A stretch of DNA of 64,000 nucleotides from an uncultured Methylophaga sp. Its GTDB lineage: Bacteria; Pseudomonadota; Gammaproteobacteria; Nitrosococcales; Methylophagaceae. Position numbers and translations under genes: made by a program. The DNA lies in assembly GCF_947259025.1 (NCBI RefSeq), contig NZ_CAMYKO010000002.1, forward strand, positions 62,001-126,000, in the 5' to 3' direction. Within the stretch, counting starts at the first letter, position 1; every line of letters starts with the position of its first letter. Below the pieces are notes generated by a model that saw only the letters and a list, made by a program, of their open reading frames with translations, was not told where the DNA came from and made no database searches. This document shows, piece after piece, positions 45,552-56,075 of this stretch.

Positions 45552-48170
45552 ATGAAACGAATTTTGATTAACGCAACCCATGAAGAAGAGTTGCGTGTGG
45601 CAATGGTTGACGGCCAGCGCCTGTTTGATTTGGATATCGATACCCCTTCCAGGGAACAGAAAAAAGGCAACATCTACAAAGGCAAAATTACCCGGGTTGA
45701 ACCCAGTCTGGAAGCTGTTTTCGTTGATTACGGCTCCGAACGTCAGGGCTTTCTGCCGCTCAAGGAAATTGCCAAAAGCTACTTCAAGAAACGCGACGGC
45801 AGCGATGACAAAAGCGGTCGCATCAACGTCCAGGATGTGCTCTCCGTCGGCCAGGAACTGGTTGTACAAATCGAGAAGGAAGAACGCGGTAACAAGGGCG
45901 CAGCGCTGACCACCTTTATCAGCCTGGCCGGTCGTTACCTGGTTCTGATGCCTAACAGCCCCCGTGCCGGAGGTATCTCACGCCGTATTGAAGGCGATGA
46001 CCGCGCTGAGCTGCAGGAAACCCTGCGCCATCTGGAAGTGCCCGATGATATGGGCATGATCGTGCGCACCGCCGGTGTCGGCAAACAGCCGGAAGAACTG
46101 CAATGGGATCTGGAATACCTGATCCAGTTGTGGACTGCGATTGATGTCGCCACCAAAGACCGCAGTGCGCCGTTTCTGGTCTATCAGGAAAGCAATATCA
46201 TTATCCGTGCGCTACGTGACTATCTGCGTAAAGATATCGGCGAAATCCTGGTGGATTCGCCCGAGGTCTACCAGACCGGTTACGACTTTATGCGCATGGT
46301 GATGCCGCATGAACTGAGCAAGTTCAAGCTGTATCAGGACAAGGTGCCGCTGTTTACCCGCTACCAGGTAGAAAGCCAGATCGAGAGTGCCTTCCGTCAT
46401 GAAGTACGCCTGCCTTCCGGCGGTGCGCTGGTGATTGACCCGACCGAAGCGCTGATCTCCATTGACGTGAACTCGGCCCGTGCCAACAAGGGCGGGGATA
46501 TCGAAGAAACGGCGCTCAATACCAACCTGGAAGCGGCCGAAGAAATCGCCCGCCAATTGCGCCTGCGCGACCTGGGTGGTCTGGTGGTGATCGACTTTAT
46601 CGATATGGGCCCCAGTCGTAACCAGCGCGAAGTCGAGAACCGTCTGCGTGATCACCTGAAAGCGGACCGTGCCCGCGTGCAGGTCGGCCGTATTTCCCGA
46701 TTCGGTCTGCTGGAAATGTCACGTCAGCGTTTGCGTCCGGCCTTGGGAGAAGCGCATCAGGAAATCTGCCCGCGTTGTGCCGGTCTGGGTCATGTTCGCG
46801 GTGTTGAATCTCTGGGCCTCGCTGTCCTGCGCCTGGTTGAAGAAGAAGCCACCAAGGACAAAATCACCCAACTGGTAGTGCAACTGCCGGTGCCGGTGGC
46901 GACCTTTATTCTCAACGACAAGCGGCTGCAGATCGAAGCGATTGAACAACGTCATAACGTCAAGATTGTGCTGATTCCGAACCCGCATCTGGACACACCG
47001 CATTACGATATTGAGCGCATTAAAGATGGCAACGCACGCAGTGAAGTCAGTCATCAGATGATCTCCACACCGGAAGCGGAAACGCCCGTGGTGCTGCGTG
47101 ACAAACCGGCGATGGAACAGCCCGCAGTGACTGGCGTGTCACCGGCAGCACCGGCACCGGTTGTGGTGCGGGACAATAAAGAGCAGGAACAAAAACCGAG
47201 CCTGCTGAAACGCCTGCTGAATGTGCTGACCGGCAAGCCGGAGGCGGAGGAGAGGGAAACCTCGTCAAAAGAAGAAAAATCTTCACAGCCACAACGCGGC
47301 CGCTCCCAGAATCGCGGTGGTGGTAATAACAATCGTGGTGGTCGCGGCAATGGCGAGCGCCGTAAGCCCCGTCGCCGTAACGACAATAGCAACAATAATA
47401 AACAGAGCGGTGATGATAAAAAGCCGGCGACTGACAACAAGAAAACCGACAATAATGACGACAGCAGTAACAACAACGGTAAGCCACGTAGTGGTAATGG
47501 CCGTCGTTCACGCCGCGGTGGTCGCCGTCGTCGTTCTTCACGGCCTGAGACTCAGGATCAGGCAGTACGTCAGGAGCAGGAAAAAGGCAATGTGGCACCG
47601 CAGCCAGAACCTGAGGTCAATGGTAATGCTATCCCCCAGCCTGAACCTGAAGTAAATGGCAATGTCGTCAAGGAGGATAAAGGCAACGAAGTGGATGGCA
47701 ACAAAGCGCCATCATCCAAGCCTAAGCGCAGCCGTTCTTCATCTGGTAGCAGTAACCGCCGCCGTCGCAGTGATGCCAGACAAAAACCGGAGACAGGGGA
47801 GAACAACAGCGAGTCCTCGGACAAGCAGTCTGCTGAGACCAAAGCGTCGCCTGCAGCAGATGACAAGCAGGATAGTGCCAACAAAAAGCCGCGTGCGCCA
47901 AGAAGCCGTCAGAATAAAGCTGACAGCACAGCGCAGAAGGGTGAGGCGAAAGCAGAGCCAAGCACTGAGAAGGCAAAAGCAGCATCTGCTGATAAGCCTG
48001 ATCAGAGCGGTCAGTCGGCAGCCCCGGCTGAAAGCCAGACTGCGAAGTCTGAGCCCAAAGCGCCGCAAACCGGTGTAGAAAAAAAGCTGGCTTCGGTTGA
48101 TAATGGCAAGGAAAGAAAACCCAAGGCCAAAACCGAAGCGAGTGCAACAACTGATGCCCCGGAACAGTAA
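45552..48170 (+). CDS. rne: Ribonuclease E
   Basis: Endoribonuclease central to mRNA decay and rRNA/tRNA processing, scaffold of the degradosome. The 872-aa protein has an S1 domain (about 37-125), RNase H-like/DNase I-like catalytic core with acidic sites in [12 protein letters not shown] and [12 protein letters not shown], and the zinc-link CPRCAGLGH. From about residue 510 to the end it is disordered and rich in Arg, Asn, Lys and Glu, the degradosome-scaffold type. It includes a 12-codon tandem repeat ([10 protein letters not shown] twice, 47598-47663). Shorter than E. coli's 1061 aa. Confidence 0.97.
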   Translation: MKRILINATHEEELRVAMVDGQRLFDLDIDTPSREQKKGNIYKGKITRVEPSLEAVFVDYGSERQGFLPLKEIAKSYFKKRDGSDDKSGRINVQDVLSVGQELVVQIEKEERGNKGAALTTFISLAGRYLVLMPNSPRAGGISRRIEGDDRAELQETLRHLEVPDDMGMIVRTAGVGKQPEELQWDLEYLIQLWTAIDVATKDRSAPFLVYQESNIIIRALRDYLRKDIGEILVDSPEVYQTGYDFMRMVMPHELSKFKLYQDKVPLFTRYQVESQIESAFRHEVRLPSGGALVIDPTEALISIDVNSARANKGGDIEETALNTNLEAAEEIARQLRLRDLGGLVVIDFIDMGPSRNQREVENRLRDHLKADRARVQVGRISRFGLLEMSRQRLRPALGEAHQEICPRCAGLGHVRGVESLGLAVLRLVEEEATKDKITQLVVQLPVPVATFILNDKRLQIEAIEQRHNVKIVLIPNPHLDTPHYDIERIKDGNARSEVSHQMISTPEAETPVVLRDKPAMEQPAVTGVSPAAPAPVVVRDNKEQEQKPSLLKRLLNVLTGKPEAEERETSSKEEKSSQPQRGRSQNRGGGNNNRGGRGNGERRKPRRRNDNSNNNKQSGDDKKPATDNKKTDNNDDSSNNNGKPRSGNGRRSRRGGRRRRSSRPETQDQAVRQEQEKGNVAPQPEPEVNGNAIPQPEPEVNGNVVKEDKGNEVDGNKAPSSKPKRSRSSSGSSNRRRRSDARQKPETGENNSESSDKQSAETKASPAADDKQDSANKKPRAPRSRQNKADSTAQKGEAKAEPSTEKAKAASADKPDQSGQSAAPAESQTAKSEPKAPQTGVEKKLASVDNGKERKPKAKTEASATTDAPEQ

Positions 48171-48438
48171 TATTCCCTGTGAAGATCTGCTGGCCTTAAT
48201 CGGCCAGCAGGTCAGTTACCATCATCATCGCTGCGAGATCATTGAATTACTGGATGGTAGTGAGTTGGTGCTGCAGGTACTGGAAGATAATCACAGTATC
48301 CAACCGACCCAGTATGGCGAGGGTCACCGTAATGTGCCCAAGACTTATACACTGCCGGTATTTGATGGCGAAGGTAATTTACACGCCGAGCTGGTGGCGG
48401 CTGGGCTGGACAGGCTGCTGCCGACCCAGCAGGACTAA
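48154..48438 (+). CDS. Conserved-looking 94-aa protein downstream of rne
   Basis: Starts at ATG 48154, 17 bp inside the rne 3' end, and encodes [17 protein letters not shown] then a Val/Leu/Glu-rich strand-like region, a [18 protein letters not shown] segment and ends PTQQD. Composition is ordinary for a soluble cytoplasmic protein. I do not know the family, though it resembles small orphan proteins located after rne in other gammaproteobacteria. Ends 18 bp before convergent kdsB. Confidence 0.65.
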   Translation: MPRNSNIPCEDLLALIGQQVSYHHHRCEIIELLDGSELVLQVLEDNHSIQPTQYGEGHRNVPKTYTLPVFDGEGNLHAELVAAGLDRLLPTQQD

Positions 48439-48456
48439 GCGGCTTCAGCGATTCAG

Positions 48457-49209
48457 TTAGGCCAGCAAAGCTCTGGCTGCCTCAAGATCATCCTCAGTAT
48501 CGACCCCATGACCGGCGCTGACCAGCGCTTCCGACATATGAATCCTTTTGCCATGGAATAGGGCACGAAGCTGTTCCAATGACTCGTCGGTTTCCAGCAG
48601 GCAAGGTGTCAAATCACTGTAATGCTTAAGAAAACCGGCCCGGTAGCCGTAGAGACCGATATGCCGGTAATGCGGCAGTTCCGGTGGTAGAGGCGTGTCT
48701 TTATTGAAATGCTCGCGCATCCAGGGAATCGGCGCACGGCTGAAATACAGGGCAAAGCCCTCGGCATCCATCACCACTTTGACCACATTGGGATCAAACA
48801 CCTGCTTTTCCTGCTCGATACGGCTGAATAAGGACGCCATATCAGCCTGCGGGAATTCCGCCAGATCGGCAGCCACCTGGTTAATCAATAAGGCCGGCAG
48901 GGTCGGCTCGTCGCCCTGCACATTGAGTACGATATCGTTATCGGCAAAGCCACGCTGTTTGGCGACTTCGGCCAGCCGGTCAGTGCCGGAACGGTGACTG
49001 TCAGCCGTCATGCAGACATCGGCGCCGAAATTACCGGCCACATCGGCGATTTGCTGATTATCGGTGGCGATGATGACTTCTGCCGCATCGCTTTCAGTGG
49101 CGCGTTCATAGACATGCTGAATCATCGGTTTGCCGGCAATATCCAGCAGCGGTTTACCCGGTAGCCGGCTAGAGGCATAGCGGGCCGGAATAACGATTTT
49201 AAAACTCAT
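48457..49209 (-). CDS. kdsB: CMP-Kdo synthetase
   Basis: Activates 3-deoxy-manno-octulosonate with CTP to CMP-Kdo for lipopolysaccharide core synthesis. The 250-aa protein has the nucleotide-binding RYASSRLPGKPL at about 8-19, the NVQGDEP motif near 100 and RHIGLYGYRAGFL. Last gene of the minus-strand block comEC, exbB, exbD, msbA, lpxK, ycaR, kdsB. The upstream ycaR stop immediately precedes its ATG. Confidence 0.97.
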   Translation of the reverse strand: MSFKIVIPARYASSRLPGKPLLDIAGKPMIQHVYERATESDAAEVIIATDNQQIADVAGNFGADVCMTADSHRSGTDRLAEVAKQRGFADNDIVLNVQGDEPTLPALLINQVAADLAEFPQADMASLFSRIEQEKQVFDPNVVKVVMDAEGFALYFSRAPIPWMREHFNKDTPLPPELPHYRHIGLYGYRAGFLKHYSDLTPCLLETDESLEQLRALFHGKRIHMSEALVSAGHGVDTEDDLEAARALLA

Positions 49210-49389
49210 TTATACCTCTTCGTCAGCCGCCAGTTCACGTGCCTCATCGGTCAGCATGACCGGAATATCATCGCGGACAGGATAGGCCAAACGACAGCCG
49301 CGGCAGATCAGTTCCTGCCGATCTTTGTTCAGTTGCAGGCTGCTTTTGCAGGCCGGACAGGCCAGAATTTCCAGTAATGCTTTATCCAT
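49210..49389 (-). CDS. ycaR: Trm112/YcaR family zinc-ribbon protein
   Basis: A 59-aa protein, too short for most gene callers but clear here. It begins [18 protein letters not shown] and has two CxxC pairs (C11/C14, C29/C32), the Trm112 zinc fold, ending [17 protein letters not shown]. The lpxK stop is inside its first codons (8-bp overlap) and its stop codon directly abuts the kdsB start. Position between lpxK and kdsB is as in E. coli. Its exact job is unknown. Confidence 0.9.
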   Translation of the reverse strand: MDKALLEILACPACKSSLQLNKDRQELICRGCRLAYPVRDDIPVMLTDEARELAADEEV

Positions 49390-50365
49390 TGGCAGGATCC
49401 TTCAGTTTATTCAAAATAGCCTGAGCCAGACTGGCATCAAGTGTTGCCGACACGGGCAAATACCAGTGATGAGGCTGGGCGAATGACTGGCATTTTACCG
49501 CATCTTTTTCGGTCATCAGTACCGCTTCGCCGTCAGCAAAATGGATATCATCGGCAGTAAAGCGGTGATGATCGGCAAAAGCATGCGGGTGCACGACTTT
49601 GATGTGCTCGCTGAGCAGGTCAAAAAAGCGTTGAGGATTGCCGATGCCGGCAATAGCGTGAACTTCCTGCGCAGCAAAAGCATCCAGCGGTCGGGTCTGG
49701 CTCGGATCGGCCAGATTCACCCACTCAACGGCGTTTAGCTGCATCTGGTAGCGCTGGCTGGCGGCTTCGCCGTTATAAACCACAAAGTCAACGCTTTGCA
49801 GGCGTGAAAGCGGTTCCCGCAGCGGCCCGGCCGGCAGACACAGCCGGTTACCGAAGCGCCGCTGGCTATCGACCAGCACAATTTCGATATCACGTTGCAA
49901 CGCATAATGCTGCAAGCCGTCATCACAAACAATCACATCACATTGCTGTTGACTGAGCAGATGAACAGCCGCGCTGCAGCGATCCGGATCCACCACCACC
50001 GGACAAGCAGTACGGCGGGCAATGAGAACCGGCTCGTCACCGGCTTCGCTGGTTGCGGTATCAGCACTGACATCCAGCGGGTAATGGCCACTGCGGCCAC
50101 CGTAACCGCGGCTAATAACGCCTGGTTTGTAACCGGCCCGTTGCAACTTCTCACAGAGCCAGATAACAAAAGGGGTTTTACCGGTGCCGCCGACGCTTAT
50201 ATTACCGACGATGATGACCGGCACCCGCATTTTATGGCGGGTCAGCCAGTCGCGCTGATAGGCCAGTGTGCGTAGTTTGATGATCAGCCGGTAAAGCAGG
50301 CTCAGCGGCAGCAGCAGCCAGCGCACCGGATGCGGTTGATACCAACTGTCGCTCAGCCATTTCAT
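49382..50365 (-). CDS. lpxK: Tetraacyldisaccharide 4'-kinase
   Basis: Phosphorylates the 4' position of the lipid A precursor at the inner membrane. The 327-aa protein has the N-terminal membrane-associated helix ([19 protein letters not shown]) and the P-loop [15 protein letters not shown] near 53-66. It also has DDGLQHYAL and the C-terminal MTEKDAVKC motif. Directly downstream of msbA (11-bp gap), matching their joint role in lipid A export. Confidence 0.96.
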   Translation of the reverse strand: MKWLSDSWYQPHPVRWLLLPLSLLYRLIIKLRTLAYQRDWLTRHKMRVPVIIVGNISVGGTGKTPFVIWLCEKLQRAGYKPGVISRGYGGRSGHYPLDVSADTATSEAGDEPVLIARRTACPVVVDPDRCSAAVHLLSQQQCDVIVCDDGLQHYALQRDIEIVLVDSQRRFGNRLCLPAGPLREPLSRLQSVDFVVYNGEAASQRYQMQLNAVEWVNLADPSQTRPLDAFAAQEVHAIAGIGNPQRFFDLLSEHIKVVHPHAFADHHRFTADDIHFADGEAVLMTEKDAVKCQSFAQPHHWYLPVSATLDASLAQAILNKLKDPANG

Positions 50366-50376
50366 AGACCTTATCT

Positions 50377-52128
50377 TTACTCCTGGAACTGCAGGCGGTG
50401 CAACTCGGCGTAATGATTATCACGGGCCAGCAGCTCCCTGTGGGTGCCAGTTTCCAGCACTTCACCGTTATGCATCACCACGATCAGATCAGCATTTTCA
50501 ATGGTCGACAGCCGGTGGGCGATGACCAGGGTAGTGCGTTGTTGCATCAGTGCTTCCAGGCCGGCCTGGATATGGCGTTCGGCTTCGCTGTCCAGCGCCG
50601 AGGTCGCTTCATCCAGAATCAGGATCGGTGCATCACGCAGCAGCGCACGGGCAATCGCCAGCCGCTGGCGCTGACCGCCGGATAGTAACACACCGTTTTC
50701 ACCGACCTGGGTTTGCAGGCCATCGGGCAGACGCTGGATAAAGTCCCAGGCGTGGGCTGACTTGGCCGCCTCGATAATCGCCTGTTCATTGACCTCACCG
50801 GCCTGACCATAGCTGATATTGTTGGCAATGGTGTCATTGAACAGTACTACCTGCTGGTTAACCAGCGATAGTTGACGGCGCAAATCAGTGAGTTTGAGCT
50901 CCTTAATATTGATACCGTCGATCAGGATTTGGCCACCATCAATGTTGTAGAAGCGTGCCAGCAGGCTGACCAGCGTGGTTTTACCGCTGCCGGAGTGACC
51001 AACAAAGGCCACGGTCTGCCCCGGTCTGGCTTCAAAAGACACCCGATCCAGCACGTTGCCCTTGTCTGGATTATAGGCAAAGCTGACATCGCGGTATTCG
51101 ATATGGCCTTCAGCGCGGCTGATGCTGCGCGGGCCGTCATCGATTTCCGGACGTTCATCGAGTAGTCGGAAGATGCTCTCCGCTGCCGCGATACCGGCCT
51201 GCAGTTTGGCATTGACCTTGGTCAGCCTTTTCATCGGCGTCAGCAGCATCATCATCGCTGTAACAAAGGAAATAAAATCCCCCACGGTAATTTCATCCAG
51301 CATACGCGGCAGGGTAGCGATATAAATAACCAGCGCCATGCCTACAGCAGCAATCAAAGCGGTCAGCGGCTGACTGATAGCGTCGGTGGCGATCTTTTTC
51401 ATCTGCTGGCGGCGATTGTGCTGGTTGACCCGGTCGAAACGTTTGATTTCATAATCCTGACCACCGAAGGTCTTGACCTCGCGATGGCCTTCGATAATTT
51501 CCCCGGAGACATGGCTGACATCGCCCATCGAATTCTGAATATGTTTACTGATACGACGAAAACGAATGCTGACGTAATACACCAGCAGGGCGATAAAGGG
51601 CACGGTAATCAGAATCAACAGCGATAGAAAGCCACTCAGGTAGAGCATCCAGGCCAGCAGCCCGATAATGGTCAGACTGTCGCGGATAATGGTCAGTACC
51701 GCATCGGTCGCGGCAGAGGCGACCTGCTCCACGTCATAGAGTAGCTTCGACATTAACTGGCCTGAAGTACTGTGATCGTAAAAAACCGACGGCAGCATCA
51801 ATAATTTATTAAACATCTGCTCGCGCAGCGTTTTGATGACATTGCGGGCAATCCAGCCCAGGCCATAAGTGGTAAAGAAATCCGCCAGGCCGCGCACAAT
51901 AAACAAGCCAATAATCGCCAGTGGCAGCAGTTGAATGACTTCAGGATCACGACCGACAAAGCCCTCATCCATCAGCGGTTTCATGATCATCGCCACCCCG
52001 GCCTCGGTGGCGGAGTAGACGACCATCGCAATGATGACCGCGATAAACGCCCGCCAGTACGGTTTGGCATAGTGCAACAGGCGCTTGTACAACTGTACAG
52101 CGCTCATTTCGGCATGGTTATCTGTCAT
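50377..52128 (-). CDS. msbA: Lipid A export ABC transporter MsbA
   Basis: Flips lipid A core across the inner membrane, energised by ATP. The 583-aa half-transporter has a six-helix transmembrane domain (about 20-325) and an ATPase domain (about 340-583) with Walker A GHSGSGKTTL, signature LLSGGQRQRL, and Walker B ILILDEATSALD. Its start overlaps exbD by 4 bp. Confidence 0.96.
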   Translation of the reverse strand: MTDNHAEMSAVQLYKRLLHYAKPYWRAFIAVIIAMVVYSATEAGVAMIMKPLMDEGFVGRDPEVIQLLPLAIIGLFIVRGLADFFTTYGLGWIARNVIKTLREQMFNKLLMLPSVFYDHSTSGQLMSKLLYDVEQVASAATDAVLTIIRDSLTIIGLLAWMLYLSGFLSLLILITVPFIALLVYYVSIRFRRISKHIQNSMGDVSHVSGEIIEGHREVKTFGGQDYEIKRFDRVNQHNRRQQMKKIATDAISQPLTALIAAVGMALVIYIATLPRMLDEITVGDFISFVTAMMMLLTPMKRLTKVNAKLQAGIAAAESIFRLLDERPEIDDGPRSISRAEGHIEYRDVSFAYNPDKGNVLDRVSFEARPGQTVAFVGHSGSGKTTLVSLLARFYNIDGGQILIDGINIKELKLTDLRRQLSLVNQQVVLFNDTIANNISYGQAGEVNEQAIIEAAKSAHAWDFIQRLPDGLQTQVGENGVLLSGGQRQRLAIARALLRDAPILILDEATSALDSEAERHIQAGLEALMQQRTTLVIAHRLSTIENADLIVVMHNGEVLETGTHRELLARDNHYAELHRLQFQE

Positions 52129-52571
52129 TCGTTGTCTTTTTGAGTTTGCCGGGTGGCCAGGGTCAGCCGCGTGTAGCCCATCTGCTGGGCGGTATCCATG
52201 GCGGTGACAATATGCTGGTACTGGGCATCAGCATCGGCGCTGATAATAATATGCGGATCTTCGCGGTCGCCGACAGCCAGCTTAAGCGCATTTCGCAGGA
52301 CTTCGCTGCTGACTACCGGAATCGCTTGATCGTTGATAAGAAAACCGCCATCAGCCTGAATTACGATATCGACCGGTTGTTCCTGCTCTACCATCGCTTC
52401 ACCGGTCGCCTCCGGCAGGTTCACTTTGAGTGAGCTTTCGCGGATAAAGCTGGTGGAGACCATAAAAAACAGTAGCAGCAGAAAAACGACGTCAATCATC
52501 GGCGTCAGATTGACATCGGGTTCCTCAGACCGTTGTGGTGACAGATTCACGTCGGGTTTCCTCGTCGACAT
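52125..52571 (-). CDS. exbD: ExbD/TolR biopolymer transport protein
   Basis: A 148-aa protein (from ATG 52571): one N-terminal helix (about 25-43, MIDVVFLLLLFFMVSTSF) and a periplasmic domain. Works with ExbB to drive TonB- or Tol-type energy transfer across the envelope. The start is uncertain. ATG 52571 gives a 47-bp overlap with exbB, whereas GTG 52550 has a better-placed GAGGAA ribosome site and starts VNLSPQRSEEPDVNL. Clusters of exbB-exbD with msbA-lpxK are frequent in gammaproteobacteria. Confidence 0.9.
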   Translation of the reverse strand: MSTRKPDVNLSPQRSEEPDVNLTPMIDVVFLLLLFFMVSTSFIRESSLKVNLPEATGEAMVEQEQPVDIVIQADGGFLINDQAIPVVSSEVLRNALKLAVGDREDPHIIISADADAQYQHIVTAMDTAQQMGYTRLTLATRQTQKDNE

Positions 52572-53181
52572 CAAATTGACGTTCGCCGTGCAGGATTTCT
52601 ATAAGCTGCATGGCCTGCTCTTCCATCCCTACGACCAGTTTGTTGATCTTACCGCGGAAATAGCGGTAGAAAATCAGGCTGGGAATGGCCACCACCAGAC
52701 CGGTTGCGGTGGTGATCAGGGCTTCAGAAATACCACCGGCCAGGGTTTCCGGGTTGCCAACGCCTTCGGCGGTAATCACGGCAAAGACCTTGATCATGCC
52801 GATCACGGTGCCCAGCAAACCTATCAGCGGGGAAATAGCGGCGATGGTGCCCAGGGTATTAAGATTGCGTTCCAGCGCTACGGTCACATGGCGACCGATA
52901 TCCAGAATGCTTTCCTTGGTAATATCACGTGAACTGTTGCGGTTAATCAGTCCTGCAGCCAGGATTTGTCCCAGTGGCGAGTTGTTTTGCAGCGCCTTGA
53001 TGCGGCTCTGATCCACCTGATCAAACTTGAGCCACTGCCAGATTTGGGTGACCAGCTCGGTGGGGGCGATACGCTTTTGCTGCAGACTCCAGAAACGCTC
53101 GGCAATGATCGCAATCGAGATCACCGAACAGATAAATAGCGGTATCATCAACCAACCGCCTGCTTTGAACAATTCCAGCAT
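52525..53181 (-). CDS. exbB: ExbB/TolQ/MotA family proton channel protein
   Basis: A 218-aa inner membrane protein with three helices (about 10-28, 110-135, 150-175). The family segment GTVIGMIKVFAVITAEGVGNPETLAGGISEALITTATGLVVAIPSL, seen in parts, carries the conserved Thr/Gly pattern lining the proton path. It partners with ExbD, the next gene. Lies 58 bp downstream of comEC's 3' end, which runs in the same direction. Confidence 0.93.
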   Translation of the reverse strand: MLELFKAGGWLMIPLFICSVISIAIIAERFWSLQQKRIAPTELVTQIWQWLKFDQVDQSRIKALQNNSPLGQILAAGLINRNSSRDITKESILDIGRHVTVALERNLNTLGTIAAISPLIGLLGTVIGMIKVFAVITAEGVGNPETLAGGISEALITTATGLVVAIPSLIFYRYFRGKINKLVVGMEEQAMQLIEILHGERQFDVDEETRRESVTTTV

Positions 53182-53239
53182 AATGATTCAGTCTCTGTTG
53201 ATTCCGTGATGACAGCGCTCATCATACGTGAAAATCATG

Positions 53240-55486
53240 TCACTCAGTAGTTCCTGCTGTCCATAAATGATCCCGTTGCCGGCGCCAGCGAATGGGCTGA
53301 GCGCTGCCGTCAAACAGCAAAGCACCATCATAATCAGTGCGCATTATAACGCTGCCCTGTTGTTGATAACGTGCCACAACACGCTTTTTGGGAAACTGAT
53401 AGCGATTGCGGTAGCCCACCGCAAACAAGGCATAATGCGGATCGACCGCTTGGATAAAGTCCATGCCTGATGAAGTGGCGCTGCCATGGTGTGGCACCAC
53501 CAGGATATCGCTGTTCAGTTTACTACCATAGGACCTGAGCAGACGTTGCTCACTGTCTTTTTCGATATCGCCGGGTAACAGCACGTCGATATTATCAGCA
53601 CGCACCTGCAAAACGCAGGAGCGATCATTGTCGCTGCCGCTCTGATTTGAACCGGGCAGCAGAATATCGAATTGAACCCCGTCCCATTGCCACTGCTGAC
53701 CAGCCTCACAGATTCTGGCATCGGTTAATGCCTGTCGATCACTGGTCAGAATGTCTGCAACCACAATATGCTGTTTCAGGCCTTCAACACCGCCGATATG
53801 GTCATTATCACCGTGGCTGACGATCAGACGATCGACCTCGGTGATGCCACGGCTCTGCAAGAAAGGCGCTACCACCGCACTACCGGTATTAAAACGGGCG
53901 CTGTAGCGGGGACCAGTATCAAACACCAGGGTATGACGACGGGTTTCAATCACCGCAGCCAGGCCCTGACCAACATCAAGCAGAGAGAAATGTAGATGGC
54001 CTTCAGCGGGGCGGGCGGGTTGATAAAAGGCAATCGGCAGTATCAGCAGCAGGCATAGTGATTTGCCGGGTACGCCGCGCGGCAGCAATAACAGTATCAC
54101 CAGCAACATCATCAACAGACTCAGGCTGAGCGGCAAACTGCTCAGTTGCCAGTCGGCAAAAGGTAACGCTGCCAGCAATTTCAGCCAGTGCCAGAGCCAA
54201 CTGAGCAAAAGGTCGGCAGCCATTAACAGCCAGCTCGCCAGCGTCTGGCTGAACAGCATCATCAGCATAGCCAGCAGAATCAACGGCACGATCAGCAGGC
54301 TGACCATAGGGACAGCGAGGATGTTGGCGAGCGGTGCGATCAAGGAAAACTCACCAAAGAAAAGCACCAGCATGGGCAGCAAGCCCACAGCCAGCCACAG
54401 ATGTATCCAGGCCCAGTTGCCGCGGCGTGGCGGAAATCGTCCGCTACAGGTCAGCAGAATTAAAGCCACGGCAGAAAATGACAGCCAGAAACCGGCGCTG
54501 AGCACCGACATCGGATCATAGACCAGCACCATCAATAAGCTGAAAGCCAAGACGTGGGAGGGATAAAGTGGCCGTTTCAGGCACAGGGCCAGCATTACCG
54601 TGCTCACCATAATCAGTGCCCGCTGGGTTGGCACGGCCATGCCTGCGAGCAGGGCATAACTCAGGGCAAAAATAAAACCACCGATGGCCCCCGCCTGTCT
54701 GGCAGGCAGCCAGCTTAAAGCATGCAAAGACAGGGACCAGCCCCAGCGAAACAGGAAAAAGCCTAATGCCGCCGCGAGACCGATATGCAGGCCGGAAATT
54801 GCCAGTAAATGACTGGTGCCGGTCTGGCGCAGGACTTCCCAGTGTGATGCTGTCAGCTCATCCCGCTGTCCGGTAGACAGGCCAAGCAAAAGCGGCAATT
54901 GCGTGGCATTGGGGGTTAGAAGGCTGATTTGTTCAATGATATTTTGCCGCAGCCGGTTAAGATGCCAGTCCGGTGCCGTGGCTAATAACTGATTGTCATT
55001 GTGCTGACGGATATAGCCGGTGGCGCCGATGCCCTCACTGAACAGCCATTTTTCATAATCAAATCCACCGGGGTTCATCATGCCCCGGGGTGGTTTCAGG
55101 CGCACCGTGAACTGCCATCGTTCTCCGGCGCGGGGCGCGCTGCCGTTGTGGTGATACCAACTGAGCCGAATCTTATCGGGTAAGGTCTCTGAGTCCGGCT
55201 TAAAGTTAAAACGCAGCACCTGTTCATGCTGTTCGGGAAGTGAGGCGATCATGCCGGTGGTCGTGATGTCCTCACCACTCAGCGCGGGGGAAAGGCGATC
55301 ATCAAGTCGCCATTGCGCTTGAAATCCAGCCCATAACAGGCCGACAATAAAGCTGGCGATAAGCAGTTGCCTGAACCAGAACAGCACAGGCAAGAGCAAA
55401 ATCAGCAGCCATCCGTGGCTGGGCAGATTGCTGAGGTGCAGACACAGCACACAGACCAGCAAAAAGGCAATGGCAGTTTTAATCAT
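53240..55486 (-). CDS. comEC: DNA uptake channel protein ComEC/Rec2
   Basis: A 748-aa inner membrane protein that imports single-stranded DNA during natural transformation. It has an N-terminal DUF4131 OB-like region (to about 200), a competence domain with about 10 helices (210-490), and a C-terminal metallo-beta-lactamase-like domain with SHGDNDHIGGVEGL and PHHGSATSS. Together with comF at 13.2 kb this is consistent with competence. The frame is intact. Confidence 0.93.
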   Translation of the reverse strand: MIKTAIAFLLVCVLCLHLSNLPSHGWLLILLLPVLFWFRQLLIASFIVGLLWAGFQAQWRLDDRLSPALSGEDITTTGMIASLPEQHEQVLRFNFKPDSETLPDKIRLSWYHHNGSAPRAGERWQFTVRLKPPRGMMNPGGFDYEKWLFSEGIGATGYIRQHNDNQLLATAPDWHLNRLRQNIIEQISLLTPNATQLPLLLGLSTGQRDELTASHWEVLRQTGTSHLLAISGLHIGLAAALGFFLFRWGWSLSLHALSWLPARQAGAIGGFIFALSYALLAGMAVPTQRALIMVSTVMLALCLKRPLYPSHVLAFSLLMVLVYDPMSVLSAGFWLSFSAVALILLTCSGRFPPRRGNWAWIHLWLAVGLLPMLVLFFGEFSLIAPLANILAVPMVSLLIVPLILLAMLMMLFSQTLASWLLMAADLLLSWLWHWLKLLAALPFADWQLSSLPLSLSLLMMLLVILLLLPRGVPGKSLCLLLILPIAFYQPARPAEGHLHFSLLDVGQGLAAVIETRRHTLVFDTGPRYSARFNTGSAVVAPFLQSRGITEVDRLIVSHGDNDHIGGVEGLKQHIVVADILTSDRQALTDARICEAGQQWQWDGVQFDILLPGSNQSGSDNDRSCVLQVRADNIDVLLPGDIEKDSEQRLLRSYGSKLNSDILVVPHHGSATSSGMDFIQAVDPHYALFAVGYRNRYQFPKKRVVARYQQQGSVIMRTDYDGALLFDGSAQPIRWRRQRDHLWTAGTTE

Positions 55487-55493
55487 ATGTCCC

Positions 55494-55499
55494 TATAAT
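55494..55499 (+). promoter_or_regulatory. Possible -10 box for the DUF2062 gene
   Basis: A perfect TATAAT in the 64-bp divergent gap between comEC and the gene at 55551, with no strong -35. Confidence 0.3.
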
Positions 55500-55550
55500 G
55501 ACGCCGGTTTATATCCCTATTTTTGTCGACTTTGCAGCGACTGAGACGCG

Positions 55551-56075
55551 ATGCCTCGTAGATTCCTAAAACGCATCATGCCAGATCACGACACGATGCG
55601 TGAACATCCACACCTGCGCAAGTTTGGGCAAAGACTGACCGAACCCAGACTGTGGCACCTGAACCGACGTTCGGTATCCGGTGGCGTGGCACTGGGCCTG
55701 TTTGTCGGCTTCATGCCGATTCTGGGACAGATATTTATCGCTGCGGCGCTGGCAATCTGGCTGCGCGTCAACCTACCGATAGCTTCAATGGCGGTTTGGG
55801 TCACCAACCCGTTTACTGTGGCGCCGATTTTCTTTTATGCCTACAAGCTCGGCGCCTGGGTGCTACAGATCCCCATGCAGCACTATGCCTTCAGTCTGTC
55901 CTGGGAGTGGTTCAGCCAGGAGTTTCTCAATATCTGGCAGCCGCTGTTACTGGGTAGTGTGATCTGCGGCATTGTCGCCGCTTTGCTGGGAATCCTGTTT
56001 GTCAGGCTGATCTGGCGGCTGGTGGTGATCCGTAGCTGGATTCGCCGGCCGCACAAAAACAACTCAAGACTCTGA
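55551..56075 (+). CDS. DUF2062 membrane protein
   Basis: A 174-aa protein with a DUF2062 domain: [37 protein letters not shown] and [14 protein letters not shown], with two to three membrane helices. Unknown function; it is often found near lipid or polysaccharide genes. It overlaps the convergent lolD gene by 12 bp. Confidence 0.9.
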   Translation: MPRRFLKRIMPDHDTMREHPHLRKFGQRLTEPRLWHLNRRSVSGGVALGLFVGFMPILGQIFIAAALAIWLRVNLPIASMAVWVTNPFTVAPIFFYAYKLGAWVLQIPMQHYAFSLSWEWFSQEFLNIWQPLLLGSVICGIVAALLGILFVRLIWRLVVIRSWIRRPHKNNSRL

